Shown: positions 6,826-12,432 of the stretch, piece after piece
Numbering within the stretch: the stretch's first letter is position 1
How the letters are laid out: each line of letters starts with the position of its first letter
Source of the DNA: Acidobacteriota bacterium
GTDB taxonomy: Bacteria > Acidobacteriota > Terriglobia > Terriglobales > Acidobacteriaceae
Direction of reading: 5' to 3'
Assembly (NCBI GenBank): GCA_021799405.1
Contig: JAJZAL010000158.1
Location: forward strand, 1-12,432
Length of the DNA: 12,432 nucleotides
Translations under genes and position numbers: made by a program
The notes under the pieces: model-generated
What the model was told of the DNA's origin: nothing
Database searches by the model: none
Seen by the model: only the letters and a program-made list of their open reading frames with translations

Positions 6826-7875
6826 ATGCCTAAACAATCGTTTAAGCAGGCCACGCTGAAAGAGCTCTCCGCAATCGTCAAACTCTCCCAATCCACGGTC
6901 TCCCGGATCGTGAACGGAGAAGGGGACAAATATCGTATTGCCCGGGAAACCCAGCAGCGGGTGCTTCATGCCGCGGCGCTGCACGGCTACACCGCCAATA
7001 CCGTGGCAAGAAGCCTGCGGCAGAAGCGGACGTATACGGTCGGCGTGATTGTGCCGGAGATCAGCGAAGGCTACTCAACGGCCGTGCTCGGCGGCGTCGA
7101 AGAGGAATTGCTGAAGGACGGCTATTTTTACTTTGTCGTCAGCCATCGCCACCGTCCCGATCTGCTGAAGGGCTATCCGCGCATGATGCTGGCCCGCGCG
7201 GTGGAAGGCATCATCGCTGTCGACACGCTAATGAATGAGGACCTTCCTGTTCCCGTGGTTTCAGTCTCGGGGCACAAGCATCGCCAGGGAGTCATTAATA
7301 TCGAACTCGATCATGGCCAGGCCGCTCATCTTGCCCTGTCTCATCTGAAGACGCTGGGACATAAGCAGATCGCCTTTATCAAGGGGCAGACCTTCAGTTC
7401 CGATACGGACCGGCGCTGGCGCGCGATTGTTGACGAGGCCAAGGCGCTGGACATTGTGATTGATCCACAGCTCGTGGCGCAGTTGCAGGGCCAGGCGCCA
7501 GGCCCGGCCCCGGGCTTTGAGGCTGCCCGGCAACTCTTGCAGACAGGGCGGCCATTCACGGCGATCTTCGCATTCAACGATGTGACCGCGATGGGAGCGA
7601 TCCAGGCGCTGCGCGAAGCCTCGTTACGCGTGCCTAAGGATGTGTCGGTGATCGGGTTCGACGACGTGCCCGCGGCCAGTCTCAACAATCCGCCGCTTAC
7701 AACGATTCGTCAGCCACTTCGGGACATGGGGCAGACGGCGGCCAGCACGCTTCTGGGGCTTATCCGGGATGATATGTCCCTCCCGCATCCGGCATCCATT
7801 ACGGTTTATCCAAAGCTTATTGTGCGCAAGTCCACTGCGCATGTTGCATCCCTGACAGCCAATGTCGCTGATTGA
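6826..7875 (+). CDS. LacI-family transcriptional regulator
   Basis: A 349-residue regulator. The DNA-binding helix-turn-helix is at about 9-33 (ATLKELSAIVKLSQSTVSRIVNG), followed by the hinge helix TANTVARSLRQ (56-66), which in LacI proteins inserts into the central CG of the operator. The periplasmic-binding-protein-like sensor domain begins TVGVIVPEIS (71-80) and includes IAFIKG (182-187), FAFNDVTAMGAIQAL (248-261), VSVIGFDDVP (273-282), PPLTTIRQP (289-297) and the closing LIVRKST (331-337). The start at 6826 was chosen because GAGGA (6814-6818) sits 7 bases upstream and the helix-turn-helix falls at the normal position; the frame is open from 6748. It lies between the GH39/PF10091 operon and the convergent TonB receptor, both of which carry the same CG-centred palindrome. 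It is therefore the probable repressor of both. The inducing ligand, likely a mono- or oligosaccharide, is unknown. Confidence 0.95.
   Translation: MPKQSFKQATLKELSAIVKLSQSTVSRIVNGEGDKYRIARETQQRVLHAAALHGYTANTVARSLRQKRTYTVGVIVPEISEGYSTAVLGGVEEELLKDGYFYFVVSHRHRPDLLKGYPRMMLARAVEGIIAVDTLMNEDLPVPVVSVSGHKHRQGVINIELDHGQAAHLALSHLKTLGHKQIAFIKGQTFSSDTDRRWRAIVDEAKALDIVIDPQLVAQLQGQAPGPAPGFEAARQLLQTGRPFTAIFAFNDVTAMGAIQALREASLRVPKDVSVIGFDDVPAASLNNPPLTTIRQPLRDMGQTAASTLLGLIRDDMSLPHPASITVYPKLIVRKSTAHVASLTANVAD
6832..6847 (+). promoter_or_regulatory. Degenerate operator-like site at the regulator start
   Basis: AAACAATCGTTTAAGC matches the operator 16-mer at 12 of 16 positions, including CAATCG and the right-hand AGC arm. 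It spans codons 3-8 of the regulator gene and is itself partly palindromic (TAAAC...GTTTA). It could allow autoregulation by roadblock, but the codons alone may explain it. Confidence 0.2.
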
Positions 7876-7908
7876 TTTTCTTCTGGTTGCGGGCGCGATG
7901 AAAGTGTT

Positions 7909-7942
7909 CGCTGCGGGATGCTGTATTCAGCATCCCGCAGCG
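7909..7942. terminator. Strong bidirectional stem-loop between convergent genes
   Basis: The arms 7909-7923 (CGCTGCGGGATGCTG) and 7928-7942 pair perfectly over 15 bp around a TATT loop. It lies in the 95-base gap between the LacI-type gene (ends 7875) and the minus-strand receptor gene (ends 7971). Neither side has a T-tract, so termination may rely on the stem alone or on Rho. A second small hairpin with a GTAA loop (7950-7963) lies beside it. Confidence 0.65.
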
Positions 7943-7970
7943 GTGGAGAAGCGGGTAACCGCTAAGAGGT

Positions 7971-10900
7971 TCAGAAGGAGAACCGCGCCTGCAGTTGCAC
8001 GGTTCTGCTGCCCAGCGCGCTTCCGGCCACGCCAAAGTCGCTGTTTACATTTTTGAATGTGCCATTGGGATTCACGTCAGCCAGGCGGTTGTCAATGCTC
8101 TGGCCGTTGATGTTCAGCTTGTTAAAGAGGTTGTAAGCGTCCGCGCGGATCTCAAACATCGCATTTTCGCCGAGCACCGGCATACTCGGGAGCCCGAATC
8201 CCTTGGTCAACGAGGCGTCCAAATCGGTATAGCCGGGGCCGATAAGGCTATTGCGATGAATACCGGGCGGTATCAGCGGAGTTGTGGCTGGGAATGCAGG
8301 TCCGTTTTCATAGGTAGGCGGAGCGAAATAGGTTGTGCCGTTCCCTTTGTAGTTTGGATTGGTGGGATTCATAAATGTGCCGTTGCTGGTATCCTTGCCC
8401 GCGCCACCCAAATAGGCGGTGGGACGAAGCGAACCGTAACCGCTGCCGTTGTAGAACAGGCCCCCGGTGGTCACGGTGTTGTAATACGGGTTGAACGGGA
8501 ATCCGGTGTGTACGTTGAGAATGCCACTCAACGACCAGCCGCCTGCCAGTTTCTCAATCCACGCATTTGCCCCACGGAAAAAGATTGGTTGCCACAGTCC
8601 GAAGAGCTTGAACGCAGTGGTCACGTTGTAGTCGGAGGGCCCGGAGGCTGCCTGTGAGTAGTAGGGATAAGGGTCCATGAAATAAGGACCGGAGTTTTGA
8701 TCCATCGCTTTCGCCCATGTGAATTGCGCTTCCAGATTGAATTGATGTGCGAAGGGGTGTCTCAAGGTTGCAATCATGGCGTTGTAATTGCCGGTTCCAG
8801 TGTTGGCATAGTAGTCGAGGAAGTTGACGATCGGGTTGAGGGGGACGTTGAAAGCCGAAGCGATCACGTTGAAGTTCGATTGGATCAGCAGATGCCGCGT
8901 CAGGCTTCCCTGATAGCCCAGCGTCGCTACCCAGTCATATGGCATTTGATACTCCGTGCCGAGCGAATAGTGATAGTTGACGATGGTCTTCGGAGCGCTT
9001 GGAAATGCCGTGACATAGACTGGATTGGATCCGGGCAGCGGCAAATTATTGGTGCCGAATTGAGTAATGGTTTCCGGGTTCGGCGGGTATCCGAAAAGCG
9101 AGTTGATGTTCGTTGCCGTTCCGTATTGAATGCCCGCCACTTTCACTGGCGGGTTACCGGACGAGCAGCAGAAGTTCTTCTGCACGGCTGTTGGCGGGTT
9201 GCCGATGCCATTTGCCGTGATTGCGATCTCGTTCTGGGTGTAGTTGATTCCGAAGCCACCGCGAATGAGCAGGCTGCTGTCATAGTGTTTGGGTTGCCAT
9301 GCAAAGCCAATCTGCGGCCCGAAGTTGGTCTTCTGCGGGGCGTAGAGGTTCCCGCCAACACGGATATTCAACCCGTTCATCACATTCGAGCCTGTGCCGA
9401 ATCTCACCACGCCCAAGGTGTTCTGCTTCGACGAGAATGAGCCGAAGTAGGACCAGCGCAAGCCGGCATTGATGGTCAGATTAGGAAGGGCTTTGAAGTC
9501 GTCCTGGACAAAAAAGCCCCAGATGTCAACGCGGTTGTCCTGGCGGTTGGCGAAAGGAACGCCCGTCTTGGAATCGAACTGCCCGGTCTCCCTGTAGGGA
9601 GCGTCGTTTGCGAAGTCCCACAGGTTGCGGAAATTGAACGACGGACGCGCCGCATAGACAGGATTATTCAGGTAGTAAAGACGGGTGAGATTTCCACCGG
9701 TCTTGATTGTGTGCCGGCCAATGATCTTGGTGAGGACGTCGTTGTAGTCATACGTCCACTGATTGAAGTTGCTCGGTCCCGGCGCGCCGAAGTATTGAAA
9801 CGACTTTGCGCTGCCGATATCGTCGATGCTGTCTTGCGGCAAACCGAAAGGCTCCTGCGGGTTGGTCGCAACCTCATTCCAGCGCCAGCCGGCGGCGTTG
9901 GCGCGCGCCTCGTTGAGCAAAGTTGGTGAAAAGGTATGGTTCCAGATCAACGAGAAAGCGTCGTTCACCTGCGAGTGGTGCCAGAAGTTGGCTGGCCGTA
10001 CTGGGCCGTTGTAGAACGTGCTGCTAACCGGCACCCAATAGATTGCAAAGGCCAGGTGGTCCTTCCCGGTGATGTCGGCATCAACGCGTCCGTTGTATTG
10101 GATCTGCGATGTGTTCGTCGGGTTGGCGGTGGTGAATAATGCAAGGTCGGGTACGCCATCGAGCCCTCCGCCCACACCCGGTGTGCCTGAGGAAACCCAA
10201 GTCGGATCCAGCGTGCCGAGCGCGACATTTTTCATCGGCGACCCAACGTCGAGCCCGCTGGCGGTCGTGTTGCAGTTAACTCCTTCCAGGAGGCCGATTG
10301 AGGCGCAATCGCGCTGAACCAGGCCGATGACTTTGGGTGCCTCGCCGGTATACGAAAGATACTTGGCCGCAATGCTTCCCGAAGCGGCCGCAGCCTGGTC
10401 GAATTGAGGCGTCTCATACCACCCCTGGCCGGTCGCCAGGGCCGTGAGCGGTGAGCTTTCAAAGTTGAAGAAGGCGAAGAGCTTGTTCTTCCAGAGCGGC
10501 CCGCCCAGGCTGGCTCCGTAGTTGTTGAAGCGCGATTGGTTCTTGTTCAATCCGCGTGCCGCCGGTGTGCCGGGCTTTGCGGAACCTACCCCGTTCCAGG
10601 GCTGGTAGGCATTCAGGCCGGGACGGGAGGCCTTGAAAAACACGCTCCCGTGCAGATCGTTGGTGCCGCTCTTCGAGGTCACCTGGATCTGCGCGCCGCC
10701 GAAGCGGCCAACCTCGGCATCGTAGCTGTTGGAGATGACCTTCACGTTTTGTATCGAGTCTTCACTGGGCGTGATGACTGAAGTGCCGCCCCACACAGCG
10801 CTTACCGTGCTGATGCCGTCGACGGAAATGCTGTTCAACTCATATTGGCCGCCGAGGCTTTGGACTTGTGGTCCGTTTTCCGTCTGGAAGATGCCGGCCT

Positions 10901-11534
10901 GCTGAGTTCCCGAGCCTCCTGGCCCCTGGTTGCCCGGCAGGTTATAACTTCCCCCACCGCTGGCCTGCGAGCCGTCGCCAAAGACCCCCGGAGCAAGCTG
11001 CGCCAGTTGGAAAACGTCGCGGTTGAAGGAGGGCAGGTGCTGAATGTCATTGCTGCTGATTGTGGTGCTCAGCGTTGCGGTGCCGGTATCGAGCAGTGGC
11101 GCTACCGATCCGCTGACGGTGACAGTTTCCTGGACGTTGCCCACTTCTAAGGCCAGATTCAGTAGATTCGACTGATCCGGGATGAGGACAATCTCGGCAA
11201 TTTCCTTGACCTTGAAGCCCTGGCGCTCGGCTGTGAGCTTATAGTGGTCCGGAGGCAGAGCATTGAAGTTGTAGATACCGGAGTCGTCCGATATCGACGT
11301 TCTGGTTTGGTTCGTGTCTTTATCCACCAGCGTTACCGTTGCACCAGGGACAACGGCGCCCGACGGATCGGTTACGGTGCCCCCTAAAGAGGCACGAAAC
11401 TGCGCATGTACAGGCAGGGCACAGAGGCCCACCAGCAGCAGGATTACCAACTGCCATGCGCTCGTGACAGGGATGGAAATCCTCCATACCTGTCTATTGC
11501 TTGCGGCAAATTTTCCCTGAGTGGTAGTGTGCAT
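7971..11534 (-). CDS. TonB-dependent receptor with carboxypeptidase-regulatory-like domain (Oar type)
   Basis: A 1187-residue outer-membrane receptor. A Sec signal peptide ends about residue 44 (LCALPVHA). A carboxypeptidase-regulatory-like beta-sandwich follows (about 46-132; GTVTDPSGAVVPGATVTLVD...SGIYNFNALPPDHYKL). The plug spans about 140-290 and includes the GGQYELNSISVDGIST segment and IQNVKVISNSYDAEVGRFGGAQIQVTSKSGTNDLHGSVFF. The remainder is a large beta-barrel ending VQLQARFSF, with terminal Phe as outer-membrane assembly signal. Length and architecture match the Oar-like receptors that are abundant in acidobacteria and often replace SusCD systems. The start at 11534 is set by AGGAGG 8 bases upstream and by the signal peptide. 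Just upstream are a sigma70-type promoter and an operator identical to that of the GH39 operon, so it is predicted to import the same glycan under the same LacI-type control. No SusD-like lipoprotein is present. Its ligand is not deducible from sequence. Confidence 0.95.
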   Translation of the reverse strand: MHTTTQGKFAASNRQVWRISIPVTSAWQLVILLLVGLCALPVHAQFRASLGGTVTDPSGAVVPGATVTLVDKDTNQTRTSISDDSGIYNFNALPPDHYKLTAERQGFKVKEIAEIVLIPDQSNLLNLALEVGNVQETVTVSGSVAPLLDTGTATLSTTISSNDIQHLPSFNRDVFQLAQLAPGVFGDGSQASGGGSYNLPGNQGPGGSGTQQAGIFQTENGPQVQSLGGQYELNSISVDGISTVSAVWGGTSVITPSEDSIQNVKVISNSYDAEVGRFGGAQIQVTSKSGTNDLHGSVFFKASRPGLNAYQPWNGVGSAKPGTPAARGLNKNQSRFNNYGASLGGPLWKNKLFAFFNFESSPLTALATGQGWYETPQFDQAAAASGSIAAKYLSYTGEAPKVIGLVQRDCASIGLLEGVNCNTTASGLDVGSPMKNVALGTLDPTWVSSGTPGVGGGLDGVPDLALFTTANPTNTSQIQYNGRVDADITGKDHLAFAIYWVPVSSTFYNGPVRPANFWHHSQVNDAFSLIWNHTFSPTLLNEARANAAGWRWNEVATNPQEPFGLPQDSIDDIGSAKSFQYFGAPGPSNFNQWTYDYNDVLTKIIGRHTIKTGGNLTRLYYLNNPVYAARPSFNFRNLWDFANDAPYRETGQFDSKTGVPFANRQDNRVDIWGFFVQDDFKALPNLTINAGLRWSYFGSFSSKQNTLGVVRFGTGSNVMNGLNIRVGGNLYAPQKTNFGPQIGFAWQPKHYDSSLLIRGGFGINYTQNEIAITANGIGNPPTAVQKNFCCSSGNPPVKVAGIQYGTATNINSLFGYPPNPETITQFGTNNLPLPGSNPVYVTAFPSAPKTIVNYHYSLGTEYQMPYDWVATLGYQGSLTRHLLIQSNFNVIASAFNVPLNPIVNFLDYYANTGTGNYNAMIATLRHPFAHQFNLEAQFTWAKAMDQNSGPYFMDPYPYYSQAASGPSDYNVTTAFKLFGLWQPIFFRGANAWIEKLAGGWSLSGILNVHTGFPFNPYYNTVTTGGLFYNGSGYGSLRPTAYLGGAGKDTSNGTFMNPTNPNYKGNGTTYFAPPTYENGPAFPATTPLIPPGIHRNSLIGPGYTDLDASLTKGFGLPSMPVLGENAMFEIRADAYNLFNKLNINGQSIDNRLADVNPNGTFKNVNSDFGVAGSALGSRTVQLQARFSF

Positions 11535-11618
11535 CGATCATTCCTCCTGAAGTTAGGGGGACCGTACAGCCATCTGGCCGGCCAAATTAGGAAGCAGGGC
11601 CGCTGAGCCGGACAGATA

Positions 11619-11634
11619 GCTCAATCGATTGTGC
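11619..11634 (-). promoter_or_regulatory. LacI-family operator, copy 2 (TonB receptor)
   Basis: Read on the minus strand this is GCACAATCGATTGAGC, identical over all 16 bases to the site at 3528-3543 and in the same orientation to its gene. It begins 10 bases after the -10 box, at about +4 to +19. Identity stops at the edges of the 16-mer, which is the pattern expected of a protein-binding site rather than of a duplicated sequence block. Confidence 0.75.
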
Positions 11635-11644
11635 AGTGTCTGGA

Positions 11645-11673
11645 TTTTTAGCACACACCTGGCGCTATGTCAA
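11645..11673 (-). promoter_or_regulatory. Sigma70-type promoter of the TonB receptor gene
   Basis: On the minus strand: perfect TTGACA (11673-11668), a 17-base spacer, and TAAAAA (11650-11645), with the operator starting 10 bases further on. The -10 matches consensus at four of six positions. Its close similarity in spacing to the GH39 promoter supports both. Confidence 0.7.
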
Positions 11674-11839
11674 TATACCCCCTCCGATTTTTTTGGGATT
11701 CTTCGGTTTAGGGGAGATTGGCCCGGGATGGCCACCGCTCCGGCCAAAAGCGGGGCGGCAGCACAGGCATCGGCTGGGGCGAGCCTACGGAAAGGTCACG
11801 TCTGGGGCGCCTTGCATTGTTTGATCGTCGTGGCGTACT

Positions 11840-12432
11840 TCAGGACCCGGTCCGGCTGCCGTCGAGTTGCGAGGCGCTGCCGGCCAATCCGCTGCCAACA
11901 CTCAGCAGCGGGAGCATGACGATCATCGCCAGCAGAGTAACCGGGCCTGAACCCATACCGGCGCGCAGGCTTCCGGTATGTGCCGAAATCCACCCTACGA
12001 GCCCAGGGAAGACTGAGGCTCCAAAGCCGCTTACAGCGAGAACAAAGCGTGTGTCGGAACTGTGGCGGGCCCGCTCGAAAAAGGCTGCCAGCGCCACCGG
12101 AAAGACCGGAGCCAGCGCGGCGCCGAGGAGCAGCGTCGCGGCGGCGATCAGGGCAGGGGAGCGCGCGGTAATAAGGAGAGTCGCACCAGAAAGCGCTGCC
12201 AACAGGGCCAGCGCCAGCAGCCTGCCGGGGCGCAAGCGTAGCATGAGCAGCGGGGATATGGCGCGCGAGATCAGAAATCCTGCCCAGTAGATGGCAGTAG
12301 CCGCAGCCGCAAGCATCAAAGTGATGCTCGTCACGCGGAGCAGATAAGTGGTGATCCACGCGCCAAACATGCTTTCCATGCCGACTTCGAGGAAGAAGAA
12401 GGCCGCGAATAATCCGACAAGCCTCAAATTGC
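11840..12432 (-). CDS. MFS transporter, C-terminal half (5' end outside window)
   Basis: The frame is open from the window edge (12432) to a TGA at 11842-11840, about 197 residues. It shows roughly six hydrophobic helices beginning LRLVGLFAAFFFLEVGMESMFGAWITTYL. A cytoplasmic-loop-like basic stretch follows (LRLRPGRLLAL), then LLLGAALAPVFPVALAAFF and a FGASVFPGLVGWIS segment. This layout fits helices 7-12 of a Major Facilitator Superfamily porter; the FLEVGMESMFGAWITTYL helix is reminiscent of sugar-permease-type members, but substrate is not assignable. The TTG at 12427 is probably internal, since a complete MFS protein needs about 200 more residues. It is transcribed in the same direction as the TonB receptor, 305 bases upstream of it. 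The receptor has its own promoter, so co-transcription is not required. Confidence 0.85.
   Translation of the reverse strand, partial: NLRLVGLFAAFFFLEVGMESMFGAWITTYLLRVTSITLMLAAAATAIYWAGFLISRAISPLLMLRLRPGRLLALALLAALSGATLLITARSPALIAAATLLLGAALAPVFPVALAAFFERARHSSDTRFVLAVSGFGASVFPGLVGWISAHTGSLRAGMGSGPVTLLAMIVMLPLLSVGSGLAGSASQLDGSRTGS

Larger units (their letters stand above)
11535..11839. other. Intergenic region: receptor promoter and end of the MFS gene
   Basis: A 305-base gap. On the minus strand it holds the receptor's ribosome-binding site (AGGAGG), the operator (11634-11619) and the promoter (11673-11645). The leader from the predicted start to the ATG is about 100 bases. The rest, 11674-11839, contains only an imperfect CCGCT...AGCGG hairpin (11735-11753), possibly terminating the MFS transcript. 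Plus-strand frames open through here lack family features and are not called. Confidence 0.65.

Noticed and set aside
7995..9440. Two long plus-strand frames (220 and 247 residues) opposite the TonB receptor.
   Set aside because: They are antisense to a well-supported barrel gene, with no start signals or family features.
11533..11538. ATCGAT at the receptor start codon as another operator.
   Set aside because: Only the central hexamer matches; the CAAT/ATTG arms are absent and the sequence is explained by the start codon context. The similar GATCGATG at the regulator start (6821-6828) was set aside for the same reason.
3528..11634. The two 16-mers form an inverted pair flanking about 8 kb and could be the ends of a mobile element or an invertible segment.
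   Set aside because: Each copy sits just after a promoter at the same spacing and carries a CG-centred palindrome typical of LacI operators. No transposase, recombinase or target duplication is visible.
11718..12290. 190-residue plus-strand frame opposite the MFS gene.
   Set aside because: The minus strand encodes clear transmembrane helices; the plus-strand product is an Arg/Pro/Ala-rich shadow.

Overview
The window reads as a chromosomal stretch from a GC-rich Gram-negative soil-type bacterium, most likely an acidobacterium (Acidobacteriaceae-like). This is an inference from gene style. There are two large TonB-dependent receptors, one with an intact N-terminal carboxypeptidase-regulatory-like domain of the Oar type (GTVTDPSGAVVPGATVTLVD). 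There are also Tat- and Sec-exported glycoside hydrolases, and no SusD partner is visible. No rRNA, tRNA, CRISPR array or transposase gene was seen.

Layout. Positions 1-588 hold the 3' end of a TonB-dependent receptor. Positions 672-1134 hold two tiny divergent zinc-ribbon genes, the second of FmdB type. Positions 1309-2490 (minus) encode a Tat-exported DUF362 protein, divergent from a YwaF/TIGR02206-type seven-helix membrane protein at 2713-3426. Positions 3427-3799 are a promoter and leader region. Positions 3800-6663 form a two-gene operon with a 4-base ATGA overlap: a GH39 glycosidase followed by a PF10091 'glycoamylase-like' (GH144-related) enzyme. A LacI-family regulator follows at 6826-7875. 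It converges on a 1187-residue Oar-like TonB-dependent receptor on the minus strand (7971-11534). The window ends in the C-terminal half of an MFS transporter (11840-12432, minus).

How it works together. The strongest observation is regulatory. The 16-mer GCACAATCGATTGAGC, a near-perfect palindrome around a central CG as LacI-family operators usually are, occurs exactly twice. One copy lies upstream of the GH39 operon (3528-3543, plus). The other lies upstream of the TonB receptor (11634-11619, minus). Both are in the same orientation relative to their genes. In both cases it follows a TTGACA -35 box and an A/T-rich -10 box, starting 9-10 bases after the -10, so it overlaps or lies just past the expected transcription start. 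The LacI-type regulator sits between the two targets. The simplest model is a self-contained carbohydrate-use unit: the outer-membrane receptor imports a glycan, the exported GH39 and PF10091 enzymes cleave it, and the LacI protein represses both promoters until a sugar signal appears. The flanking MFS gene could import the product, but this is less certain. The substrate cannot be read from sequence. GH39 suggests beta-xylosides or related beta-glycosides, while PF10091 relatives include beta-1,2-glucanases.
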